The notes under the pieces: model-generated
Told to the model about the DNA's origin: nothing
What the model saw: the letters and a program-made list of their open reading frames with translations, nothing else
The model's database searches: none
Assembly (NCBI RefSeq): GCF_017603825.1
Contig: NZ_CP072014.1
Span: 1,860,001 to 1,924,000 of the forward strand
Source: Arthrobacter crystallopoietes
GTDB taxonomy: Bacteria > Actinomycetota > Actinomycetes > Actinomycetales > Micrococcaceae
Direction: 5' to 3'
DNA: 64,000 bases
In this document: positions 25,331 through 33,057 of the stretch, piece after piece
Layout of the letters: each line of letters starts with the position of its first letter
How positions within the stretch are numbered: the stretch's first letter is position 1
Position numbers and translations under genes: made by a program

Positions 25331-26530
25331 TCATATGCTCGGATGAGAAATCGAGCCCTCGATCGTCGGAAACTCATTCATGAGGAGCTCCAAGAGGTGT
25401 TCTGACCGGCTGTACCCTGCCTGTATAAGTGTCTTCGCCACATCCCTGGCCGCGACGATCACGACAGGATGGCCATCCTCAACTATTTCTTCATAAGCTT
25501 GGCTGGAGACATACGACGTCGTGACAAGTACTCCGAATTGCCGATGACGAAGTCTTGAGATGAGCCTAGAGACGGCGCGGACACCGATTCCATTAGACAA
25601 CTCATAACATTTTGCCTCGATGGCGCAGTCAACGAATATCGCGCCGTCACCATGACCTATTCGGAACTTGGCTAGAGCGTCTCGCCCCCCGTCGCGATGC
25701 CTCCTCGTAACGTCGTACGAAACCACCGTTCCTAAATGCAATTTAGCGATCCAAGCAGCGAAGTCCTCAAATGCGTACGGATCCTCACGAAAGTGATGGT
25801 AGATCGTATGTATGAGATTCTTCTGCCTGGGTTCATTAGGGAGCTGAGCGTTCTTACTGCGATAACGCACCGTCTTAGGCGCTTCCAGCGGTATTCGAAT
25901 GCCGTTTTCAATCCAGCGTTCCCAGGGCGCAGGCATGAATTGCTGCTTTTCAAAGGCCACGCCGGACTGAAGCTCGGTTAGCCACCGCCGCTCGATGCGT
26001 TCCACATTAAGTACAGTGAATTGAGCCCGGTAATTCAGAAACCTCTGATTGTCTTTAGTTCGCCAGATAGCAACGAGCGAACTTTCAGTCGTTGATCCGT
26101 TGACACCAGGCACCCCGAGACCAAGGAAACGAACATCGCGGCCAACTCCCGTTGATTCAAATAAGAAGACCGGTGGCATGAGCTTACGAACGGCGGCAGG
26201 CTTTTCGTACGCTGTAAACAGCTCTCTCAAGAAGGAATTTCCGCGCCTGGGAGTCCCATGCAGGTCTCGGCCTGGCGCCTTGTTATCTCCGAAGTAGGTG
26301 AAAATTCCCGTCTCAGGATCTAGTCCGTCAGGCCAGTCTGGGTCAGAAGAGTTGGTGACGAGCACAGCCAATCGAGCACGTCCTGTACCCATGAGTCGAA
26401 AACCGCCCTGATTGCCGACTCCCATTAGTTTGGAAATTGGATCATCACCAACATGACCAGATGTGCCGCCTCTAAACTGCGCGTCTATTGTCAAATCAGA
26501 TATGGGTAGTTGGATAAAGTCCACTGCCAT
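25331..26530 (-). CDS. AspBHI-like modification-dependent restriction endonuclease
   Basis: The product is 399 aa, the usual size for the AspBHI/MspJI family; ATG 26530 follows AGAGG. The N-terminal ~200 residues have the AspBHI recognition-domain pattern (GVGNQGGFR, DWPDGLDPETGIFTYFGDN near 64-82, TPRRGN). The C-terminal domain is Mrr-like, with Asp284 in GGRDA and Glu305-x-Lys307 in the IEAK motif. Family members recognise 5-methylcytosine through an SRA-like fold and cut nearby. It would restrict incoming methylated DNA. The neighbouring m5C methyltransferase means its recognition must avoid self-methylated sites. It is flanked by PucR remnants, a sign of insertion into an older locus. Confidence 0.82.
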   Translation of the reverse strand: MAVDFIQLPISDLTIDAQFRGGTSGHVGDDPISKLMGVGNQGGFRLMGTGRARLAVLVTNSSDPDWPDGLDPETGIFTYFGDNKAPGRDLHGTPRRGNSFLRELFTAYEKPAAVRKLMPPVFLFESTGVGRDVRFLGLGVPGVNGSTTESSLVAIWRTKDNQRFLNYRAQFTVLNVERIERRWLTELQSGVAFEKQQFMPAPWERWIENGIRIPLEAPKTVRYRSKNAQLPNEPRQKNLIHTIYHHFREDPYAFEDFAAWIAKLHLGTVVSYDVTRRHRDGGRDALAKFRIGHGDGAIFVDCAIEAKCYELSNGIGVRAVSRLISRLRHRQFGVLVTTSYVSSQAYEEIVEDGHPVVIVAARDVAKTLIQAGYSRSEHLLELLMNEFPTIEGSISHPSI

Positions 26531-26667
26531 GGCGTCGCGCCTCTGTTCTCGGTTATTTATAGGCCTCCAATACTCATCCTTAGGTTAGCCGTTCCATCAA
26601 GTAGGAGTCCTAGCCATCGACGGATTCCTTCTGATGTGCTTAGTCGCCCCTTTAACGAGTGGGTGAA

Positions 26668-27550
26668 CTATGACCACGCGACGACGAGGCGGGCGGCTTG
26701 GTGGGGGATGGTGACGTCGATGCCGGTGAGGTCGGTGAAGCGGCGGGGGCGGTTCATGAGGGTGTTGCGGTGGCAAAAGAGCTGGTCGGCGGACTGGGCA
26801 ATGCTGCCGGTGGCTAGGTAAGAGCGGACTGCCTCCTCCAGTCGTGCTCGTTCCACTGGTCCGCTCTGCGCGAGCGCGGCCTCGACGTCGGGGACGACGG
26901 GGACGCCGGTTTCCGAGAGGCGGTGTCGGGCTAGGCGTGCCCAGGCGTTTCGCATGGTCAGCGCCTGCTGATCGTCGTCTTCGACGAGGGAGGCCAAGGC
27001 GCGGGCCGCCTGGGCGGCGACGCGCAGGTCAGCTAGTCCGCGGACTTGTTCAACCAGGCCGCACCTGATCTGCCGAACCTGCTCGATGGCTTCGCGGACT
27101 GCGCTGCCGGGGCGGTCGTCAGCTGCCCAAAACGCGACCAGTCCGTCGGGCAGCGGGTGGGTGAATACCTCCGTGCCACGACGGGAAGCCGCGGCAATGA
27201 CGACGCGGAGGGCGGCGGCGTCGTCCGTTGTTGCTGCTGCCACGACGAGGGGAGCGTCTTCGTCGATGCCGAGTTCGTTGGCGATGCGGGTGAGCATTTG
27301 CGGGGCCGGGCTGACCGGGCCGAACATGGTGGCGACGTGGCCCTGCCGCACGGAGGACGCTTCCTGGGCCATGCGCTGGCGCTCGGCGATGTAGGTGGCC
27401 TGGGTCTGGGCGGCGTAGGAGTCCACCACCTGCCACACCGTCTCCGCCCTGCGCACCAGCAGCTCGGCGTCGCCCGGGTCGGCCAGGGCCATGAGCTCAC
27501 CCCAGATAACGATGAAGTCGATTCGGATGGCCGCAAGTAACAACTCCACA
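26668..27550 (-). pseudogene. 5'-truncated PucR-family regulator
   Basis: From about 27550 down to the TAG at 26668 the translation follows the intact PucR protein of 36821-38002 from its residue ~105 to its C-terminus, including the PucR-type HTH (QLFCHRNTLMNR, with Pro replacing the following Leu). The first third of the gene and its promoter are missing. Beyond 27550 the frame runs antisense through an amidase fragment and is not PucR. It may still be an open frame, but lacks its normal start, so it is called a pseudogene. Confidence 0.85.
27008..27439. repeat. Near-identical tract, copy 1 (gene-conversion tract)
   Basis: This 432-bp tract matches 37161-37592 in direct orientation with one visible mismatch (27358 versus 37511). 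On both sides the two PucR copies suddenly differ at roughly one base in ten or more. Such sharp borders suggest recent gene conversion between the copies. Confidence 0.85.
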
Positions 27551-27552
27551 GA

Positions 27553-27709
27553 CGGTCCGGTACTCGCCGTCCCCAGCGGCCTCGCCGACGTCGGCATCCC
27601 CACCGGCGTGCAGATCGTCGGACCCCCTTCGACGACCACACTGTCTTCCGTATCCGCTATCGCCGTCGAGCAGCTCAAGCCTTGGGCGCATTTGGTGCCG
27701 TCGCTGTAG
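27553..27709 (+). pseudogene. Amidase C-terminal fragment
   Basis: On the plus strand 27553-27709 matches the last ~50 codons of the amidase at 62038-63477 (VLAVPSGLADVGIPTGVQIVG against VLAVPSGLSDVGVPTG..., same end ...PWA). A one-base loss after the IVG codons and a compensating gain before VEQ put about 12 codons out of frame. The fragment starts exactly where the truncated PucR copy ends. Confidence 0.85.
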
Positions 27710-27721
27710 TCACCTTTCGTT

Positions 27722-27744
27722 CGACAGCCATTTTGTCGCTGTCG
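27722..27744. promoter_or_regulatory. Inverted repeat upstream of paralogue B
   Basis: CGACAGC (27722-27728) and GCTGTCG (27738-27744) are perfect inverted repeats around 9 nt. The site lies just after the amidase remnant stop and 52 bp before the GTG start of the next gene, so it may be the old amidase terminator or an operator for that gene. Confidence 0.35.
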
Positions 27745-27795
27745 GCTTGTACTCTGAGGGGGTCAAACAATTCATTTTTAGTTGGGGGAACCGAA

Positions 27796-29052
27796 GTGTC
27801 TTCGATGGTGGACAACGAAATTGAGCTGATCTGCGACGGCGATGGCCTCGCTGTCATCGGGGCCCCCACGGCTGTTGAACGCTTTCTCGTCTCGGAGGGA
27901 TTGCCATCGAGGGAACTCGGGCTGCAACGGCTCCGACCTGCCATCGGTGCCGCGTCTGGAGTGGTACAGGCAGGGTCTGAGATTGCAGCGAACTCAGGTC
28001 GCTGGGTGAAGTTGACTGAGAAGTCTGCGCAGCTTGCTAAGAAACACAATCTTATGAAGGGTTCGGAGACGGGCTTCAGCCGTGCAGTGTTGACGGAGAA
28101 TGGCAAGATCAAGGGCATCCTCGAAGTGGTGAACACGCCCGGATCGCTTCTGACCAACCCGGCGATTCTGTCTGGTGCCGCCGGCATCATGCAGCAGGCT
28201 GCGATGCAACAGGCCATGGACGAGATCACCGACTATCTCGCCGCGATCGATGAGAAGGTCGACGACATTCTCCGCACCCAGAGGGACGCCGTACTGGCGG
28301 ACATGATCGGTGTGGACTTCCTCATCGAGGAGGCCATGACCGTCCGAAACAAGACTGGCCGGGTCTCCGAGGTCACGTGGTCGAAGGTTCAGGCCACGTC
28401 GGCGACGATTGCGCGGACTCAGGGGTACGCGTTGCGTCAGCTTGACGCACTCGCCGAGAAGGTGGACCACAAGGCCAAGATCGGCGATCTCGCGAAGGTG
28501 TCGAAGGAAGTCGAGTCCAAGATCCAGGAATGGCTCGCCGTTCTGGCGCGTTGCTTCCAACTGCAGGATGCGATCGCCTTGCTGGAACTCGACCGCGTGC
28601 TGGATGCTTCTCCAGATGAGTTGGACCGGCATCGCATCGGACTCCGGGCTGCGCGGCAGAACCGGTTGGAACTCATCTCGCGGAGCACCGAGCATATGTT
28701 GGCTCGGATCGATGCGGCCGCCAAATGGGCCAATACTAAGGTACTGCTACACCCGAATTCTTCCCGCTCGATAGTGCATTCAAGCAACTACGTCGCCACC
28801 GGCGTCATCGACTTCCATGAGAGGCTTGGGATCGAGACTGGCCGCGAGTCCTTAGAAGCGCAGCGTTGGCGAGATGCGGTCGTAGGGGCGAAGGACAAGA
28901 TGCTTGAGACAGGCGCAGAGGGCGTCGGCGCCGCCGTGAACCTCGGCAACGAAGGACTCGACCGAGTCCGATCAACGAAGGACAGACTCTCCAACGGGGT
29001 GCGGGCGTTCCGTCAGGCTATCAAAGACGACGAACGCGACGCGGAAAGCTGA
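27796..29052 (+). CDS. Unrecognised helical protein (paralogue B)
   Basis: The product is 418 aa. GTG 27796 is preferred, 7 nt after GGGGG; ATG 27805 is possible. The N-terminus is mixed alpha/beta. Residues ~110-137 are Gly/Ala/Leu-rich and hydrophobic (LLTNPAILSGAAGIM), followed by a long helical, charged region starting QQAMDEITDYL. This order and the QQA(I/M)-x2-I start of the helical part match the 437-aa protein at 8445-9758, and both are the only such genes in the window. No enzyme motif was found. The C-terminus is charged and helical. Function unknown; position at the island edge fits an accessory or defence role. Confidence 0.72.
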   Translation: MSSMVDNEIELICDGDGLAVIGAPTAVERFLVSEGLPSRELGLQRLRPAIGAASGVVQAGSEIAANSGRWVKLTEKSAQLAKKHNLMKGSETGFSRAVLTENGKIKGILEVVNTPGSLLTNPAILSGAAGIMQQAAMQQAMDEITDYLAAIDEKVDDILRTQRDAVLADMIGVDFLIEEAMTVRNKTGRVSEVTWSKVQATSATIARTQGYALRQLDALAEKVDHKAKIGDLAKVSKEVESKIQEWLAVLARCFQLQDAIALLELDRVLDASPDELDRHRIGLRAARQNRLELISRSTEHMLARIDAAAKWANTKVLLHPNSSRSIVHSSNYVATGVIDFHERLGIETGRESLEAQRWRDAVVGAKDKMLETGAEGVGAAVNLGNEGLDRVRSTKDRLSNGVRAFRQAIKDDERDAES

Positions 29053-29415
29053 GTGGCCGGCTGCGTTAGCTAGGCGGGCTAAAGGCGAGGAGCCGCTACA
29101 GAGAAGCGGCCGCCGCCCACCGCGCCTTTGGGGGTTGGTCTTGTAGGTAGACCCCTCGGGACTCCGCCGAGTGAGCGCCTCCCGCAGCGTGTCAACGTAC
29201 TTGGCCGACGGCATCTGGTGGGGGTTGCCGAGTAGCCTTATCGTGCTCTTTTAAGAGCGATGGAGAGCAACATGTTCTGCATCGTTCCGTACAAGGGTTC
29301 ATCTCTGTGAGGCGTGTCAGGGCCATGAGCCAAGGAGATTCAGTATGGCGATGCAGGTGCCCGGATGTACTGTCCCGGCACCTGCACTCGATCGCGAACC
29401 GATGGTGCCGCCTGC
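29053..29415. other. Intergenic region after paralogue B
   Basis: This 363-bp convergent spacer holds the hairpin at 29092-29110 and a GCTCTT/AAGAGC inverted repeat near 29240-29253. A minus-strand frame from 29214 looks protein-like for only ~20 codons. No gene is supported. Confidence 0.4.
29092..29110 (+). terminator. Small hairpin after paralogue B
   Basis: GCCGCT (29092-29097) pairs with AGCGGC (29105-29110) around 7 nt, 40 nt past the stop codon of the plus-strand gene. There is no T-run, so it is only a candidate. Confidence 0.35.
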
Positions 29416-29946
29416 TCAGACCTTTGCGAAGTCCGCTTGCCATTCCTCGACAGTTTTGAAAGTGGGATCCGCGCGGCAGATTCGCTCTGTTTCCGACCAG
29501 ATCTCCACGTCATCTTTCTCGAGGTCTAGGGGCTCCCCGTGTGGCTGGGCTACGTACCAAGGCGTGTCGAGGTACACCTCAACTGTGTTGCCCTCGGGGT
29601 CCGCGAAGTAGATGGACAGGGCGTTGCCATGGTTAAGCCCGCGCATCTGGGTTGCGCCGCGTTCCAAGGCCCGCTGCCGTGCCTCGCGCAGGTTGTCGAT
29701 CTCGCTGATCTTGAACGAAATCTGCATGACAGTGCTCGGTTGGTTAGGGTCGCGCCCTGTTGCTAGAGCGAGTTGATGATGCTGGGTGGGGTTGCCGCTG
29801 AGGAAGGCGATGGTGAAAGGCATCGTTTGCCCCTCTCCGCTGTCCGTGACGACCATTCCGAAAACATCACAGTAAAACTTGGACATCAGGTCGAGGTCGT
29901 GAACGAAAACGCCGAAGTGCGACAGCGCGGGTGTGTATTCAGGCAT
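29416..29946 (-). CDS. VOC-family (extradiol dioxygenase-like) protein
   Basis: The product is 176 aa; ATG 29946 follows AAGGAG. Two beta-alpha-beta-beta-beta modules of the vicinal oxygen chelate fold are visible. Candidate metal ligands are His10 (LSHFGVF), His56 or His57 (QHHQLAL) and Glu near 123 (TVEVYLDTPW), the 2-His-1-carboxylate set of type I extradiol dioxygenases. A single-unit size also fits glyoxalase or isomerase roles. It is the last gene of the P450 cluster and could open an aromatic ring or isomerise a product; the substrate cannot be read. Confidence 0.85.
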   Translation of the reverse strand: MPEYTPALSHFGVFVHDLDLMSKFYCDVFGMVVTDSGEGQTMPFTIAFLSGNPTQHHQLALATGRDPNQPSTVMQISFKISEIDNLREARQRALERGATQMRGLNHGNALSIYFADPEGNTVEVYLDTPWYVAQPHGEPLDLEKDDVEIWSETERICRADPTFKTVEEWQADFAKV

Positions 29947-29981
29947 TGCTTCTCCTTCTCGATTAATCGTGGGACAGCGAA

Positions 29982-30563
29982 CTAGCGTTGACCATCATGG
30001 ACGCTCACGGCATCGGTGGTTAGTCCACCCAACCGAGAGTGGATCCGGCCGCCGTCGGCCATCACCACAGCGAACAAAATCTCCGCTGGCCGGGGGGAGT
30101 CCTGGAGCCCGATCTCCATAGCGGTGTAGTGGCTGCGTACGTATGCGGCGCGGATGTAGTGCATCGGCACCATGAGCCGGTAGCCTGCGGACGCGACGGC
30201 CTTGGCGGAGGGGACCATCGCCGGCGGGTCACCCAGGACCTGCCGCATAGCCCAGCCGCCGGCTTCGTGCCAGACTGCACCGTGCTCGGTCTCACCGCCA
30301 ACGCCCACGATGGCGCCTTTTCCATAGGCCTCGATCCGTTCCGGCCCGCCCATTGCGTCCGCCAGCTCCGTAGCCAGTTCTGTACCCAAAGCTCGCAGTT
30401 CGGTCATGAAGGGCAGCAGGTCTTTCTCATAGCGCCCGGCGTACGGGTTGCTGACGACGGCGCAGGCCGCGCCCATCCGCACCGGGATTTCGGGTGCGGG
30501 TCCACCTTCGTGGAATACGGTTTCGATTGACAGAGATCGTTTACGGACTTCGTACAGGGTCAC
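29982..30563 (-). CDS. DUF1185 ('amino acid synthesis') family protein
   Basis: The product is 193 aa; the start is GTG 30563 with AGGGTGAG upstream. It has the family pattern: RKRSLSIETVFHEGG at the start, AACAVVSNPYAGRY near 32-45, then GKGAIVGVGGETEHGAVWHE near 80-100 (pieces of longer conserved runs). The biochemical role of this family is not settled; members often lie in aromatic or heterocycle degradation clusters. It starts 7 nt after the stop of the fumarylacetoacetate hydrolase gene, so both are surely co-transcribed. Confidence 0.82.
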   Translation of the reverse strand: MTLYEVRKRSLSIETVFHEGGPAPEIPVRMGAACAVVSNPYAGRYEKDLLPFMTELRALGTELATELADAMGGPERIEAYGKGAIVGVGGETEHGAVWHEAGGWAMRQVLGDPPAMVPSAKAVASAGYRLMVPMHYIRAAYVRSHYTAMEIGLQDSPRPAEILFAVVMADGGRIHSRLGGLTTDAVSVHDGQR

Positions 30564-30570
30564 CGGTCAC

Positions 30571-31428
30571 TCACCCTTGGGCCGTAACAGGGTTCTTCAA
30601 GATCCCGATCGATTCGATCTCAACCTCGACAGTGTCCCCGGGTTTCATGAATCGTTGGGGTTTCCTGCTCCATCCCACGCCCGCGGGCGTGCCTGTGACA
30701 ATCACATCGCCCGGTACAAGAGTAAATATGGTGGACGCGTAATTGATCAGCTGCGGAACGGAAAAGATCAGGTGGCTGGTATCCCCGGATTGGACGACCT
30801 CGTCGTTCAGGCGGGTGGTGATCTTCAGCGTCTGTCCGGGAACTACCTCATCGGCAGTCACCAGCCAAGGACCGAAGCCGCCGGTGTTCTCGAAGTTTTT
30901 TCCAGCGGCTATCTGCTTCGCATGGAATTGCCATTCACGTACGCTGGCGTCGTTGTAGCAGCTGTAACCGGCAACGTGATCCCAAGCATCGTCCTCTGCA
31001 ATATCCCGGCCTTCCTTGCCGATGATCACGGCGAGTTCGCCCTCCCAGTCCAGCGATTCGGAGGCCCGTGGACGAACAATTGGCTGGCCATGCGCCGACT
31101 GCGACCTCCACACGCGCAGGAAAATCGGCGGATACTCGGTGAGTTCCCGCTGCATTCCTGCTGCCAGCACTTCCTTATGGTGGTCCATGTAATTCCGCAC
31201 CGCACAGACGATTTTCTCCGGCCTCGGGATTGGAGGCAGGAGGGTTACCTGATTTAGCGGTGTCGAATCTATGCCCCTAATCAGTTCCTCTCGATTGGCG
31301 AAGGCATTACTGCCTACGAACTCGGCCAGGTTTCCGCAGCTGGATGGTCCACGCAAGTCCACTACGTTCTCGCCGATAACGGCTCCGAACGACTCTTCAC
31401 CGTTATGCGTGTAGGACACTAGTTTCAT
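30571..31428 (-). CDS. Fumarylacetoacetate hydrolase family protein
   Basis: The product is 285 aa; ATG 31428 follows GAGGAG. The C-terminal FAH domain (from ~70) contains the acidic metal-binding stretch (LDWEGELAVIIG near 127-138) and the TGTPAGVG loop near 246. FAH-family enzymes hydrolyse or decarboxylate beta-keto or acylpyruvate-type acids in the last steps of aromatic catabolism. In this cluster it probably processes the ring-cleavage or oxidised product made by upstream enzymes. Confidence 0.92.
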   Translation of the reverse strand: MKLVSYTHNGEESFGAVIGENVVDLRGPSSCGNLAEFVGSNAFANREELIRGIDSTPLNQVTLLPPIPRPEKIVCAVRNYMDHHKEVLAAGMQRELTEYPPIFLRVWRSQSAHGQPIVRPRASESLDWEGELAVIIGKEGRDIAEDDAWDHVAGYSCYNDASVREWQFHAKQIAAGKNFENTGGFGPWLVTADEVVPGQTLKITTRLNDEVVQSGDTSHLIFSVPQLINYASTIFTLVPGDVIVTGTPAGVGWSRKPQRFMKPGDTVEVEIESIGILKNPVTAQG

Positions 31429-31521
31429 TTGATACTCCTCGTTTTTGGCTTTCAGGGCGCAGCTTTGCTCGATCCGCCCTTATAGGGTGGGTTTGCCCAT
31501 GGCTTGTTGTGTGCGGACTTG

Positions 31522-32055
31522 TCAGTTGACGACGGCAGATCCCATTAGCACGATGAAGATCGTCGCCGGTGCGTCCGTCGGGTTTCGCCATGCATGCCGG
31601 GTCGCGTTCTGTACCACGATGTCTCCAACGGTCAGTGGTACTGTCACGCCGTCATCTAGTTCCAGGACTAGTTCGCCGTGGGTCACGACCGCGTAGTCGA
31701 CTGTTGGAGACGTATGCATCCCCGGGGCGTCGGCCTCGAAGAGTTCGTAGAGGCCCGGGTTCATCGCCTGGTCTTCGGAGCTGGCAGCCTCCGGATCGAA
31801 GGCTGGGTCTGTGTAGACCGTGCCCGGAGGGAAGGTAATGGTCAACGCGACAGTCTCACCGGCACTGGGTACGAAGCAGGCCAAGGGCCTGTCGACGCTT
31901 TCGGTTGCCGGGGCGACGCTCGCATCTGTCCGCCAGATGAGTGCATCGGCAAATCCTGGAGTGTGTACGTAGTTGCGGGATACCGGTGGCTGTCCGTCCT
32001 TCACTACTATCGATTTTCCGGACTCGTCGACTCCGGTCACTACCCGTCGTTGCAT
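31522..32055 (-). CDS. Cupin-domain protein
   Basis: The product is 177 aa; ATG 32055 has an excellent AGGAGGTAAGG site. A single C-terminal cupin barrel is visible: a His near residue 117 (GMHTSPTVDYAVVTHGEL) and a second motif VGDIVVQNATRHAWRNP near 143-159. Such proteins bind a metal and act as dioxygenases or isomerases, or bind small ligands. It lies between the IclR regulator and the FAH gene on the same strand. Confidence 0.88.
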   Translation of the reverse strand: MQRRVVTGVDESGKSIVVKDGQPPVSRNYVHTPGFADALIWRTDASVAPATESVDRPLACFVPSAGETVALTITFPPGTVYTDPAFDPEAASSEDQAMNPGLYELFEADAPGMHTSPTVDYAVVTHGELVLELDDGVTVPLTVGDIVVQNATRHAWRNPTDAPATIFIVLMGSAVVN

Positions 32056-32117
32056 CCTTACCTCCTGTTCGTTGTGAGTACTGGTCCTGATAACGCCATC
32101 AGTTTGGCCGGTGTCGG

Positions 32118-32957
32118 TCATCCGGCACGGTCCCTCGTCTCGTTCCGATCCCAATGGCGCAGCACCGGACGGAACAAGGGCCCTGAAAAGGTTTCCCGGG
32201 CAGGACCGTTGAGGAACACCGTCAGTTCCTTGGCTGCTGCCCTGACTGACCGCTCCACGTCCTGTAACGACGCTGACCCAGCAGGAATGATGGCGCCAAT
32301 GCTACCCACCAGCGTCCGGCGCTCCCCGAAAACAGGCGCGGCACAGGCATCCAAGCCGGTGACCAACTCGCTGCAAGACCTAGACACTCCTTGCCGGCGA
32401 ACGACAGCTAATCGGTTATCCAGGTCACCGGGGTCCGTGAGGGTTTTGGCGGTGTAAACGTCCAGCGGAGTCCGGAGGATCCCGTCCGCCAGGCCGCGGG
32501 GGCCGTAAGCGAGGAGGACTTGTCCGGCAGCAGTAGCGTGTAACGGAAGATGGCTTCCTGCGCGGGAAATTCTCTCGTCCGCTTCGGGTGGGGACAGCTT
32601 TTCCAACACCAATGCCTGAGGTCCATGCAGTACGGCAAGGTGGACATGGCCGCCCGTCGCATCCAGCAGTTGCTGCAGGTAGGGCATGGCTGCCTCGCCG
32701 AGGGAGAAACTGTGCGGCGTGTGCGCCGCGATGCCCCACAGGTTCAACCCCACGACGTACTGTCCGGAGGGCGTGCGTTCCAAGGCGCCGCACTCGACCA
32801 GATCCTGGACTAGCCGGTGTGCGGTGCTGGTTGGCAACCCCGACGCCCGCGAAATCTCTGTCAGGCTCAGCTCGATCCGGTCCCCGGAGTATGCCATCAG
32901 AATTGCTACAACTTTGCTGACAACTGATTGACCCGGCATTGCGCTGTTCCCAGCCAT
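32118..32957 (-). CDS. IclR-family transcriptional regulator
   Basis: The product is 279 aa. ATG 32957 follows TTGGGGGAAAT; the longer in-frame reading upstream is Arg-rich and implausible. The N-terminal winged HTH (LSLTEISRASGLPTSTAHRLVQ, about residues 30-52) and C-terminal effector domain (LLDATGGHVHLAV, SRSCSELVTGLDACAAPVFG) are typical. IclR proteins usually control adjacent aromatic-degradation genes in response to a pathway metabolite. It is encoded in line with, rather than divergent from, the cluster. Confidence 0.92.
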   Translation of the reverse strand: MAGNSAMPGQSVVSKVVAILMAYSGDRIELSLTEISRASGLPTSTAHRLVQDLVECGALERTPSGQYVVGLNLWGIAAHTPHSFSLGEAAMPYLQQLLDATGGHVHLAVLHGPQALVLEKLSPPEADERISRAGSHLPLHATAAGQVLLAYGPRGLADGILRTPLDVYTAKTLTDPGDLDNRLAVVRRQGVSRSCSELVTGLDACAAPVFGERRTLVGSIGAIIPAGSASLQDVERSVRAAAKELTVFLNGPARETFSGPLFRPVLRHWDRNETRDRAG

Positions 32958-33057
32958 ATTTCCCCCAAACACCCCACAGTCAGTTCGAGACATCAATGGC
33001 TCGACGGGTCTGATCCTAGCCCTGTTACGGACTCTCGTTCTCTGCGCGGGCACCAGA

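Noticed and set aside
27551-27678. N-terminal extension of the truncated PucR frame
   Set aside because: It is antisense to the amidase fragment, whose match to the intact amidase is clear.
28972-29214. Minus-strand 80-codon frame near the end of paralogue B
   Set aside because: It overlaps paralogue B; only the first ~20 codons look protein-like.
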